Shown in pieces: positions 19,167 to 30,734 of a stretch of 64,000 nt of DNA. Made by a program: the position numbers and the translations under genes. Location: positions 310,001 through 374,000 of the forward strand of contig NW_026251400.1 in the NCBI RefSeq assembly GCF_025118155.1. Direction: 5' to 3'. This stretch comes from Cokeromyces recurvatus (lineage: Eukaryota > Mucoromycota > Mucoromycetes > Mucorales > Mucoraceae). The first letter of the stretch is position 1. The number at the start of each line of letters is the position of its first letter. The notes beneath the pieces are model-generated. The model did not search any database and was not told the DNA's origin. It was given only the letters and a program-made list of their open reading frames with translations.

Positions 19167-21555
19167 ATGGTATTCCTTTCGCGGACTATAACTGAAAGTA
19201 TGTTTAGTTTGTTCACACATACACACACATATACATATATATTAATATGTATATGTTAATTTTTTTTTCAATAGATTACGAGACTAAAAATAATAATCAG
19301 AATGAGAACCAGAATGAAACCTCCATATATGGAACAAGTTGGGCTACTAAAGATATTCCCAGGTAACTATATTATGTATAATGTATAAATACAATCGAAT
19401 TTTACAATATATATATATATATATATGTATATATAACTTCAAACTCGTATGACTGTAGATACCAATTACCTGAAGTAAGTACTGTAGCCTAATATTTAAA
19501 GATTATATATTTAATATTATATGTATATGTATATATTTATATAGGAAGAAATGCCATCGAGTAAATAACATGACAGATAAAGCATGATAACAAGATATAC
19601 TAATCAAAAAAATAAAAAAATAAAAAAATTATATAGATGTCGCTTACCATATGATTAAAGATGAAACTGCTGTAAGTTTACTCTATTATTACAAAATACA
19701 TCAATAGTTAATGTTAGAAGATAACTTACTTAGTTGGATGGAACACCAGCTTTGAATCTTGCAAGTTTTGTAACTACATATATGGAAGATGAAGCCGAGA
19801 GATTAATGACAGAAAATTTATCTAAAAACTTTATTGATTTTGAACAATATCCTCAAACAGCTGAAATTTCGGTAATGTATATCCATATATAAGAAGAGAT
19901 TATAATATATAACATATATTGTCTATATAGAATCGCTGCGTTAACATTATTGCTCGTCTTTTCAATGCTCCAGTGGATGGTCCAGAGTCTGAAGCTTTAG
20001 GTTGCTCTACTATTGGATCTTCAGAAGCACTTATTTTATGTATCTTGGCTATGAAGCGTCGATGGCAAATTGAAAGAAAATCTAAAGGATTAGCTACTGA
20101 TAAACCAAATATGATTGCAGGAGCTAACTGTCATGTTGCTTTTAAAAAAGCTATGAAGTATGTATAAATAAGATGAGGGAAAATGAATAACTAAACTATA
20201 CTCATATAGATATTTGGATATCGAACCTCGTACCGTTCCTTGCACGAGAGAAAAACTTTGTATGGATCCAGTAAAAGCTGTAGAAATGGCAGATGAAAAC
20301 ACAATCGGTATTTGTGCTATCCTTGGTTCTACTGTAAAGCTTTAAACTCGTCCCAATTTATGTAATTAATTTTTATATTATATAGTATACAGGTGAATAT
20401 GAAGATATTGCGGCATTGAATAAGATGTTGAAAGAGAAAAACCAGAAAAATGGCTGGGACATTGGTATTCATGTTGATGCAGCCAGGTAGGCTTATACTG
20501 TTTGTGTGTGGTGTATGTTTTAACTTTTTTTTTTTTTTTTTTTAATAAAATAATTCTTCTATAAAATAGTGGTGGATTTGTAGCTCCATTTGTTACTCCA
20601 GATCTTGTTTGGTAAGTGTAAATGAATGCAAATAATAATTTATTTATTTAATTTGAAAAGGGATTTTCGACTTGAACTTGTTCATTCAATCAATGTCTCT
20701 GGCCATAAATACGGTCTGACGTATCCGGGAGTTGGGTGGGCTTTATGGAGAGGAAATCAATATTTACCTGAAGATCTAATTTTTAATGTAAATTATCTTG
20801 GATCTGAGCAGGTAATGTGTTTACATGAGAAGATGTTTCAAAATAATAATAATATTAGACTTACGATTTGTATGTTTAGGCAACTTTCACCTTAAACTTT
20901 AGTAAAGATGCTTCTAATGTTATTGCTCAATACTATGTCCTTATTCGATTGGGCAGAACTGGGTTTACTCATATTATGAAAAACCTGGTAAGCAATGCTG
21001 AATATTTAGCTAATAAATTGGAAGAAACTGGAAGATTTGAAATTTTAAGTGCAAGAAACGGAAAAGGCGTTCCACTTGTGGCTTTTCATCTTAAAGAAGA
21101 AAAATTATATGATGAGGTAATTAGGAGACATTATTTAATACAAAATATATATTTATATGTATATGACATGTATAAATAGTTTGACGTTTCTGCTAAATTA
21201 CGTGAGCATGGATGGATTGTGCCTGCTTATACAATGGCCCCCAATATGGATCATCTAAAGCTCCTTCGTGTTGTTGTTCGTGAAGACTTTTCACATAATC
21301 GATGTGAAATTTTGCTTCGTGATATCCAAGCAACTCTGGCCTCTTTAGATCAATGGGATGAAAAATCCGCGGAATATTATCGGTAAATATTGTCAAATTC
21401 ACTTATTATTTTGGAAATAACATTACAATCTCATATTTTTTTTAACATAGTAAATTTCGTTCAGCTACTGAAAAGCACAAGCAACAGCATCGTCGTGCCA
21501 ATTATCAAACTAAACATAAAGATCCTGAGAAGAAACGTAATGCTCCTGGAGCTTG

Positions 21556-21559
<4 letters not shown>
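19167..21559 (+). CDS. Glutamate decarboxylase (PLP-dependent)
   Basis: Converts glutamate to GABA and CO2 (GABA shunt, acid and oxidative stress). Fourteen exons: 19167-19197, 19275-19362, 19459-19474, 19545-19560, 19637-19671, 19734-19871, 19931-20157, 20210-20333, 20386-20486, 20570-20611, 20661-20811, 20880-21116, 21180-21382, 21451-21559; 505 aa. Group II decarboxylase features: [19 protein letters not shown] near the N-terminus, [23 protein letters not shown], and the PLP lysine in [17 protein letters not shown]. The length matches GAD of fungi and plants. Exons 3 and 4 are only 16 nt each, but their phases (1+15 and 15+1) fit exactly. The 3' tail is basic ([16 protein letters not shown]), where plant enzymes have a calmodulin-binding tail; whether it binds anything is unknown. 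The stop codon runs directly into a 37-nt A tract. Confidence 0.95.

Positions 21560-21594
<35 letters not shown>
21558..21594 (+). repeat. A37 homopolymer abutting the GAD stop codon
   Basis: An uninterrupted run of 37 A begins with the last two bases of the TAA stop of the glutamate decarboxylase gene. Confidence 0.9.
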
Positions 21595-21598
<4 letters not shown>

Positions 21599-22629
21599 GC
21601 GATATAATAGGAATAAAAATATAAATATGTACTAGCATATATTTTTTTGTGAAAATATGCTACAAATAGCTTGAACAGTAATAATATTATTGATGATATA
21701 TTAATATATTTTACTTATAACAGAAAGGTCTATGTTTATAATAAATAATTGTCACTTAATTTTAAAATGATACAGAACTATTATAAACTTTTTTTAGCAA
21801 ATATTGGCAGGTTATTTGCCTTAATTATAACATTGGGAATAATAGTATTTTACTAAATATCTTGGAGAAATCCTAATAAGAAGATAAAACTAAAAGTCCA
21901 ATTATTGTGATGCATTTAAATATAACAAAATATAATCTTGATAGAGGCTTTTTTCTTTTTGAATAGCAATGTAAACTCTTATCTATATTGAATTTTCATG
22001 TAAAGGGAATAAAATAGGAAAGAATTAAATCGTTAGTAAATGATACTAATGTATCTTTCATAGAGAAGAATACAATAGAAAATTAGCATTTTTGGTTGGG
22101 CTTGATTGTTTTAAGAAACACATTCAAGACATGTCATAACATGAAATTCCAAAAGAATGACCAATACTGTGGTTTCCTATTAATAAAAATGAGATAAAAG
22201 TTTGTTATTAAAGGCTAAAAAAAATGCGAATGAGATGAATTGAAGAATAGTTAATATAAACGAAATTATCTATCATATATATTTAATTAAATTCACTCGC
22301 TAAAATTGTTTAAAAATTCAACAACTACAGTTCCAGAATTAATAAAAACTGTTTCTCAAATAATAGTAAAGTCAAGCCCATTTTATCTTTTATAATTAAT
22401 TAGAGGGCACTTCTATACGTATGACTTACATAGAAAGGGCTGTTCTAGATTGATTAATTATCATATTTTATTTACATTTCCAGCGTATTGTTATCAAAAC
22501 TATAATCTTTTTTATGATTTACTGGCAAGTTAAGATATTTTAGAAAGAGGTACTGAAAGATATGTAGTTTCGTTTATGTCTCCATCAAAACAGAGATGGC
22601 GATTTATATAGACGTATCGATCATAAAAA

Positions 22630-22671
<42 letters not shown>

Positions 22672-22834
22672 AATAAATATGAATCATATATTTGTAAGCA
22701 GAGTTTACATATTTATTTGATTAATATATGCAGGGAGTGTATTTTAGGATATATTTATATATTTATAACTACTTATTATGAGATTTTCATTTTTAAAGTA
22801 TACAACATATATGTATATACTCTCTCAAGTTTTT
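21595..22834. other. Intergenic, ~1.2 kb, no gene seen
   Basis: AT-rich spacer between converging GAD (+) and an orphan gene (-). It holds a 39-nt T run at 22632-22670. No ORF with recognisable content and no tRNA-like sequence was found. Confidence 0.5.
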
Positions 22835-23457
22835 TTATACAAATGCTAACTTGTTCTTAAATTGTTTCAATGATAGTGTAATCTTCTCTGTTAAAGGTGT
22901 TGTAGATATTTTATTAACTAGTATAGACTTTGGGGAAGTTGCTCCTCCTGGTGAATGCTGTCTATTTTTCGCTTTCACGGCTGTAGAGACATTAGTGAAT
23001 ATTATAAACTTGACTGTAACTTTTTCATTAAAGCTCACTTTGCGTTGTTGGCTTTTTCTCGTATCTAAAATGGTGGGGAAAGAAAGAGTAGTCATAACAG
23101 GGTAATAGGACTGATTTATTGATAAATATCGATTACTATTACTATTATTAGAAAGTTGTATTGGTTTATTTTCTTTTGACTTTATTTTTGGCATGATCTT
23201 TTGACTACGAATTGGTGAAAGAGAGGAATCCCTAAGCAATTTACTGCTTAAAATTTTTAATATTGATGGTTGTATTATATATGAGTATTTTGTACTTACA
23301 AATGCTGTCGTGGAATAGAGGGAATTATAGCCTGCTGCTGCCGCTGTAGTAATGCTTTGTTTTGTTTAGAAGTGGTATTCAAATATTTATAAAAATAATA
23401 TGATTGTGAGTAATCATTGTTGCTAATAGACAAAGGATGAATAGTATTAACATTCAT
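22835..23457 (-). CDS. Small orphan protein with RVxF-like motif
   Basis: Not a family I recognise. Two exons, 23457-23300 and 23246-22835, give 189 aa. The join (donor GTAAGT, acceptor TTTTAAG) reads through smoothly as QHFSKLLRDSSLSPIRSQK. The protein is Ser/Asn/Gln/Lys-rich and predicted mostly disordered. It contains several Ser/Thr-Pro sites (LSPIR, SPGGATSPKS, TTPLTEK), typical of proline-directed kinase targets. One short motif, RKVSFNEKV, fits the RVxF docking consensus for protein phosphatase 1. The combination suggests a regulatory protein, but this is inference from short motifs only. The start ATG at 23457 is the first in frame; a polyA-rich leader lies upstream. The antisense frame at 22851-23105 is a shadow. 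Confidence 0.6.
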
Positions 23458-24222
23458 TGAAATGATGTAAAGTGAAAAAAAAAGCTGTTTAAATCATTTA
23501 ACTGATCAACAAAAAAAAAAAAAAAAAATATAAAACTTTATTATACATGTTATTAGATAATTATTTTTAAATATCAAAAAAAAAAAAAAAAAAAAGGGGG
23601 TGGGGAAGGATAGATACATATCCCTTACTGTATATACTTCTTAATGCTAAGGGAAAAACATTTGCTTATTTATAACTTGTACAATGCTTATAATGCATTC
23701 TCTTTTTAATGTTGTTTATAACTAATGTATTCAACATTTTATTAACATTACTTTCAAACATATTAAATATTTATCCACTCACTACTTTTGCAATACTTTA
23801 TAAAAATGAATAGTAATATTTCATTCAAAGGGCTTATAATAGTATACTTAAATAAATGCAAGTATTTTACTTATGGAACTTTGCCCTGAATTGTTAATCC
23901 TTCTCCAAATAAAATAATCACTGTTGTTTTAAATCAACTTTTGACTTGGCAAAAGCTACTTTAATGTAGGCAAATAATTAATGATTTGACTCATTCTATA
24001 TTGTATTATAGTATATTAACAATAATAAAAGAGAGAGAAAGAGAAATAGAGAGAAATAGACTATAATATAAATTCATATTCAATTTTACTTTTATAACTA
24101 ATATGTTCATATATTTAATTAAGAAATAGTATACGCGCTCTCAAGGTTCAGATAAAATCTTGTAGAATATAAACTGCATATGCACGTTAAAAATACAATA
24201 AAACTAATACATAACATCTTAA
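23458..24222. other. Intergenic, 765 bp, purine/A-tract rich
   Basis: Spacer between two - strand genes. It contains A-runs near 23510-23528 and 23577-23594 and a purine stretch of AGAGAGAAA type at about 24028-24060. No gene is supportable. Confidence 0.5.
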
Positions 24223-24774
24223 TCAAGAGATAGCTAAAAGAACAGTTTGTGATACATTTACATCCTCACTTCTAACAGCAAGTTCAAATGTTACACCAGT
24301 TAATGCATTAAATGTCATACGACATCTACACAAAACTTTGGATCCATCCAAAAACATGCCAGATAAAAGTAGAGTGTGCAGATTGTTATTTTTTGGGTGC
24401 TCACTATCTTCTAGGGCTTGCATACCCAATAAATCAATTATAGAAAGGCAAGCAACTAAACAAAAAAAAAACCAACAAAAATAAGATTTTTTTTTCATTT
24501 GATAAACAGAATTACCTTCTAAGTTGGGTGCTATTTGCTTATCTAGGGCGAATGTCTCAACGACCTCGTTATCAACCAATGATTCAAATTGTTCTGAAAA
24601 ATTGGCTATATACATAGGCCGAATATAATCACTTGTCATTACTTCAGTATTTTCTACTTGATATTCATCTTCATATCCTTCAGGATCGGCCTCTCCCGTC
24701 ATGGAATCGCAATCTTTAACTTCAAATTGAAGTGTATTTGTAAAAGGGACTACAAAAAAAAGTTAAATATCTTG

Positions 24775-24806
<32 letters not shown>

Positions 24807-27671
24807 CTAAACATAATATACCATTAGCAAGTTCTTCGATATTTCCTTGCTCAAATGCAACATAAATAGTATTGGGTACATTATATTCTAGCTTGTCAGC
24901 AGGAATTTCAGCTACCTGAACAAGTCCTTCTATTTCAGGCTGCATCCGCATGTGGACATTTTCTAATAGTTGATCATTTAAAGTGTTAATACAATTAAAT
25001 TGAAATATAATATGTTTGGCAAAGATATGTTTAACACAATTGACAACGTATTCAGTTTCCCTTTCGGTTAACTCAATAGGTTTGCTTGATTTAAATAATG
25101 CTCCAAAGGATGCAAACTCTGCTATAGATGACAATTTCTCAGCATATAAGGTGTGTTGATTATGGTAAGAGAGTTCAGCCGCTGAAGAGGGGATGTTAGT
25201 CCCCTTTTCGCTATCTGTAAAAGGCTTGCCTCCCTCTTTTAATTTATGGTTTGATAGTAGTGATTTGTGTGCACCTTTATAAAGAATATTTTAGAGGAAA
25301 AAATAAATAACACATATAAAAAACATTTTTTTTTTTCGTTATATTTACGATAATAATCTTGTTCTTGAGTTTTACTAATAATTGGTATACAATTTAAATT
25401 AAATTTTTTGGTATTATCATGGGAATTAATGTAATCAACAAGCTGATGTTCCAAAGTAGGAAGAGCGTACGTTACATCTATTACAGAGTAGCAATTATAA
25501 ATAAATAAACATATATATTAGCATGTTTTCTCTGTCATTACCATTTGCCAAATATTTTTTAGTAATATCTTCCTGATCTATAGTGACTAAATATAAAGTA
25601 GCACGATCACGTACTTCATCATCCACATCATTTATACAACGTTTTAGCAAGATACAAACACTCTTCTTTACCGAGGGATCATTGCAATGAACACCAAATT
25701 TAGCAAGTGCGCTTACAGCTGCTGCTCGAATGATTGAATTGTCAAGAATCACTCGATTATAAATGTATCGAATATACTTTGTAGGTGTCGCTGTCTTGTA
25801 ACCTTCTTGACCCAATAAATATAAAACGCGGACAGAAAGCTTTGTAAATTCACAATCTTCAATAAATTCGCAAAGATAAGAGAGTGCAGCCTCTGTACAT
25901 TCAGGAATATGTTTTACCATATCAAAAATAGCTTCTACAACTGATTTTTTAAAATCATAACCACCTTCCTCCCGTAATACACTACTCAAGAAGGTAAGTA
26001 TGATGAACTGTTTAGATGGGAATTTCAGGCAAAGTGATCGAACAGCATCGATAACAATCACCTTAAATTCATCAGAGATATCACCCATAAATCCACTGAT
26101 TTGTTTCATTAAACGATCTACAGAGGCTTCATTGCCTGTCTTTAATAAAGTTGTAATAGCAAAAGTAGCAATCGTTCGATTTTGATCTGTCACAAGTGTT
26201 TCAATATCAAGATTACAAGGCGATACAGCAGCAGGTATTTCAATCGATAGCTTATTTAGTGTTCGAATGGCTGCAAAACGAAGCGTAGCCTTTGGTGATG
26301 ATAAAAATAACTGAAGTACAATAATCGCAGGTTTCAATTCCTTTAATGAAATATCAGGCATATCACAAATAGCTCGAGCAGCTTCTAAATTAACCATATC
26401 ACTCTTGTGCCGGAGGAATCCTTCTAATAAGTCATAAACTCTTCGAGTAGATCTATAATTATTATTATTATTATTATTATTTTTTGATCAATATCATATA
26501 AAGTATATATAAACAGCCTTTTTTTTTCTTTCAATACCCTCTATCATCTTCTATTAATTTACGAGAAAATCGAATTAGCATACAAATAGCAGAGCTGCTC
26601 TTTAAAACACTTGAAGAATGAGAACTGCCAAAAAAACTACTTGATTGACGAATTCCTGAAAAGGTTTGGACCAACTTTGCAACTGCTATACGATCATGCT
26701 GACGAATTAAATACAATAAACTAATTGCATGGTATTGATGTATATTGGATGTTGAAATAATAGCCTGCTGTGACTGAGTAGAATGTCCGCCGCCTGTAAA
26801 ATAAGCTGAAGCAGCTGAAGTGAAACTTGATCCGGTTAATGATTTTTGATTTACAGCTTCTTGTACCTCATTCGACCAACGTTTAACCACATCTCTAGCA
26901 ATATCAAAAAGACGATAAGATGAAACTAGTGCTGCAGAAGAAACTGAAGGTATTTTATCTACGATACATGCTTTCAAGATACGCTCAATACCTTGAATCA
27001 TAGAAGGCTATTTTCGAAAAAAAAAATAAAATAAAATAAAAAAATAAAAATTGATGACTAGTTCCATGTTCGGTCAATTATGCTTACATCAGTAATAAGA
27101 CATAATGCACGAATAGCATTAGCTCTATAAATAGTCTCTTGTTTTGATTGAATGTCTTTTATGAGAGATTGAGTTACCATAATTACATCCTCGGCAACTC
27201 CGGATAATTCTTTAATCACGAGGTACATTAATTGTCTTAAAGAAGTCTAACAAAGATAACATAAGATTTCCCCCCCTTTCTATTATTATTATAAGACAAG
27301 TCCACACTTACGTCTTTTGATTGAAAAAGCTTAATAACATTAAAAAACAAATCAGTTGCCTCTTTTACGCTCAACTGCTCGCTAGTATATAACAAATAAA
27401 TAATTTTTGTCAATAAAATTCTACATTTCCTTGCATTAATGTGTGAGTCATTGAAAATGCGAGCTTCTTGCAAAACTGAAGTTTTGTCAATGTGATAGAA
27501 TAATCCAATTTCACTAGCTTTTTTTTTTCATAATGTACAAATTAGCAAAATCGAAATTAAACAAAAAAGAAGCGAAATACTTATATCTTGTGTTATACAA
27601 ATATACAGTATTATTTTATTTTTATTTTTATTGATTTTACCTGCTTCTTCGTTTCGTTTATTATATCTCAT
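24223..27671 (-). CDS. SEC21: Coatomer subunit gamma (SEC21/COPG)
   Basis: Gamma-COP is part of the COPI vesicle coat that carries cargo from Golgi to ER. Nine exons (reading direction): 27671-27641, 27517-27312, 27246-27088, 27007-26538, 26452-25542, 25477-25349, 25274-24822, 24749-24516, 24455-24223; 941 aa. The N-terminus matches gamma-COP (MRYNKRNEEA, then KTSVLQEARIFND), followed by an alpha-solenoid trunk (AMR: IYRANAIRALCLITD, FLRHKSDMVNLEAARAI, VTYALPTLEHQLVDYI). The appendage domain is present (VPFTNTLQFEVKDC, CRCRMTFNALTGVTFELAVRS). Length is close to the family's 870-940 aa. All exon phases close. The first exon is only 31 nt and ends MRYNKRNEEA; its ATG was chosen because the family N-terminus has the same basic/acidic pattern. 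Confidence 0.95.
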
Positions 27672-28250
27672 TCTTAAAAAAAAAGAGAAGGGAAAGGATA
27701 AACGAGATGAGCAGTAAATACTACCTATTGTTTGTTGCAATTGGGATTTGCAATTTGTACAAACTTAAATGATTTCAATGCCCGCAAATACATCTTTACG
27801 ATTCATTTTACTCATCAACAACGAAGATGGTATTATAAAGCACTCGAATATAGCATATTACTCTTTATCAATTCAGTAGAAACTAAGAAAATAAATAGAG
27901 AGCCGCCTAAAGAAGTAAGAGGAATAAAAAAAAAAGTAAACGAATAAAAGCTAGAAAACTACAAGCACTATTACAAGGATAAGATGAAAAATTGAAAATA
28001 AACGAATACTTTATTTGGAAACGATTAGATGATGACGACAACCACAACAATAAGAAGTAGGTACTAGGAGGAGGATTGAAGTGCAATAACACAATAATCG
28101 TTACAGCAATAATAAAAAAAATGCTTTTGGGAGGAGGGGGATCGAAATCAATTTTTGAAAAAGGCAAATGATTGTACAATGGCTGCTTCAGCAGAATCGT
28201 TGGCGGTGATGATATAAGGATGTAGCCAAGTAACCAGTTTTTAAAGCCTG
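27672..28250. other. Intergenic, 579 bp
   Basis: Spacer upstream of SEC21 and downstream of the 28.3-29.7 kb orphan. Two overlapping short ORFs on opposite strands (27732-27947 and 27907-28179) have no family resemblance and biased composition, so I do not annotate them. Confidence 0.45.
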
Positions 28251-29735
28251 TTATTCAGTTTTTGATTTCCCAAAATTGGAATCTCCAATACCCCCATCCA
28301 CAAAGAGAGCATTAATGTCAATCAAAAGACTTTTTGCTTTCCCAACAGTACCTGATATGCATTCATCTACTAGAATTTTTTTCAGTGAAGCTTTATCTCC
28401 GTTTTTGAGGACAGATGTCCCAATGTTAGCAAATATGTTGGACCCTGGATTTCTTCCACGATCGAAATCATAGAGAGTGTAGATTAAATAAGGGTAGCAC
28501 TGGCATGACTTGGTGATGGGTCCAGAAGCTCGACATAGATAGTATGATGATGGTTCGTCGAACTTTGTGCTTAACTGTTGAAGTTGATTCATGATATTAA
28601 TGTTGCTGACTGGTGTCGCGTTGATGGTTTCAGCTAGACTTTTTGCTTTTTCGACAGAGTCTTTATCCAAGTAAATGTTTGTTAACAAAGGGTCAACTCC
28701 GATCAGCTGAAAACTTGTTGTTACGCCACCCACGCTTGGTTTTGTCATTTGGTCTAATCGAATAGAAGGAGTGACAAGAGCATTGAATGTCTGTGTGCCG
28801 ATAACCAGCGTAGGTCCATCTTTGCTATTTAGGGTTGTAGGATATACGTCAGAGTAACTAGTCTTGCATGGGGGTGGTAATGAAGTAGGGATGGCGTTGT
28901 GCTTTTTGTTTCTAAATGGTTCTCGATGTATGTCGACACTTTTCTTCCTACCATAAACTTCAATGGTGTTGACCATAATAGTTTCATTGTTGATCGCATT
29001 GTTGATAATGGATCCAGCCAATAACTGAGCAATAAAGTATTTCATATGAGGGTAAAAGGTCCAATCATAGTTGAGTAAATCAGAGTATTCAGCTGATAGT
29101 TCGACATATTTTCGCTTTTGCAATAGCTTGACGTAAGAAGACATTGCCAGTATATTGTGTATATCATGAAGACTCTCAAAAGAATAGTTGGTGCAAAGCT
29201 TTTCCTCAGAATACATATCATAAAAACTTCGTTCCAAAGGAATAGATTCAATACGAAATAGCATCTATAAATGTCATCTAGAACTACCAAGAAAAGTATA
29301 AATAGCCAGATAGTTTTTACAAGAAGAATATCTAGTTTAATTTTTTTCTAATAAAATTTATTCTTACTTGTGCCTGTGTCTCACGATTTACTTCTGTCTT
29401 CTTATATTCTTAACCCATACAACACATGAATAGTAAGTACCTGTTAATGCTGATTTTTGGCCAGTGGTATGAACAGCGGGTCTACCAGATTTCAATGAGG
29501 GAAAATCGATAAAATGCTTAGTTTTCAGATACCTTCTAAATTTCGTTTTATTACTGAATCCACTCTTATTACAAAGATAGCAGGCCAATATAATAGTAGA
29601 CGAAGTATCTTTACTGGATATGTGATGGGATGAATAGATCTGAATGTTTGAAAAAAAAAAGATAATAAAGGAAAAGAAAACAAAAACAGACGAGTTGTAA
29701 GATTGAAGTTGAAGATTTGAAAAAGCTATACACAT
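28251..29735 (-). CDS. Lineage-specific orphan with degenerate C2H2-like finger
   Basis: Not recognised as a known family. The main part is a 337-codon open frame at 29264-28251. It carries no obvious catalytic motif but several Cys (LCRASGPITKSCQC) and a mixed alpha/beta look (TLVIGTQTFNALVTPSIRLDQ, SYVKLLQKRKYVEL). A second frame upstream (29735-29421) contains ACYLCNKSGFSNKTKFRRYL followed by KTKHFIDFPSLKSGRP. It looks like a C2H2 zinc finger in which the first His is Tyr. An intron from 29420 (GTATGG) to 29265 (TTTATAG) would join the two in phase, but at 156 nt it is long for this genome and the donor is weak, so one or two genes is open. The hydrophobic N-terminus before the finger may not be translated. 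Base composition is higher in GC than its flanks, which could mark transfer or a mobile origin. Confidence 0.45.
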
Positions 29736-30201
29736 TTTTACAAAGTCGTTTATGTTTTCAAATGGTCAAAACAAGGAGTACTTTTTATTGCAAGCTCAGA
29801 ACATGTTCATGTTGCATCATTTTCATTGGCCGTTTTCTTAGTCGTATTTTCTTGTTGGTCGTATTTTCTATTGCTTTTCGCAAATTGTCTTAAATTATGC
29901 TGACAAATTTGCTGTGTTCAGTGAGCTTGTTTTATTGAAGCTTCTCCTCAATATTGTTGATTTTTTTCAATCCCTAAACGACAATCCGTCTTAAGTGAAT
30001 AGTATACTGTTTTCGATGTATGTCTCGCTTTGACTTCTTATCAGACCAATTTAAATTGTACAATCAATTATCAAAGAAAAAAAAAAAGTGGTTCTTTGAC
30101 AACATCATCATGTTTCCGGTATGAACGAACCTCATTTCCCTTTTTTTTTATTAGGCTTCTCATGTAAGCTTCGTTTTTCATTGTGAGGTTTTTCTTTTGT
30201 T
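29736..30201. other. Intergenic, 466 bp
   Basis: Spacer between two - strand ORFs. I see only AT-rich sequence and no supportable gene. Confidence 0.4.
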
Positions 30202-30357
30202 TTATTTTTCAGGTAGTTTATAGTCCAAATGCTCATCATAATTAGCAGTGTAATCGATGGGATATGCTTCAGCATCAATATCCATTTCGAAATGCATATT
30301 TCTGCTTTCATCTACAACTTCACCTTTCTCATTTTTGTAGATAAAACGTACGCTCAT
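30202..30357 (-). CDS. Small acidic ORF, 51 aa
   Basis: An open frame beginning MSVRFIYKNEKGEVVDESRN and ending HLDYKLPEK. It is acidic, Tyr-rich and balanced in composition, unlike the flanking low-complexity frames, so it may be a real small protein. The ATG at 30357 is preferred over the in-frame ATG at 30420, because the extension (VHSLQIDFSLLLNLYTF) looks like leader sequence. I do not recognise the protein. It could equally be the last exon of a gene whose upstream exons (30.36-30.73 kb) I could not find. Confidence 0.4.
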   Translation of the reverse strand: MSVRFIYKNEKGEVVDESRNMHFEMDIDAEAYPIDYTANYDEHLDYKLPEK

Positions 30358-30734
30358 TTTTGCTTTAAAGGTATACAAGTTAAGTAAAAGTGAGAAATCT
30401 ATTTGCAAAGAGTGTACCAAAAATTTCCGAAAAAAGCTTAAATGTAGGCTGGATTTACGCTTGAAATTATATGCATATTTTTTTTTTCGAGGATAAAGAC
30501 GACAAGCAAGAGTTAGATAGAAATACGATTACAAAGACTTAACTATTTAATAAGTAAGAAGAAGAAATGATAACATACATTCAAATTTTAAGTTTACAGT
30601 TCTACATGAGATCAGTATGCGAACATTCTTTTTAAGATTATCAGGTTGAGTGAGGTATTTCTGTCTATTGCGGAATAAATTTACAAATATAGGTGGTGAA
30701 TGCTGTATACATCAATAAAAAGTATTCTCTTTAT
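30358..30734. other. Intergenic, 377 bp
   Basis: Spacer between the Aven-like gene and the 51-aa ORF (both - strand). No gene or clear signal was identified. Confidence 0.4.
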
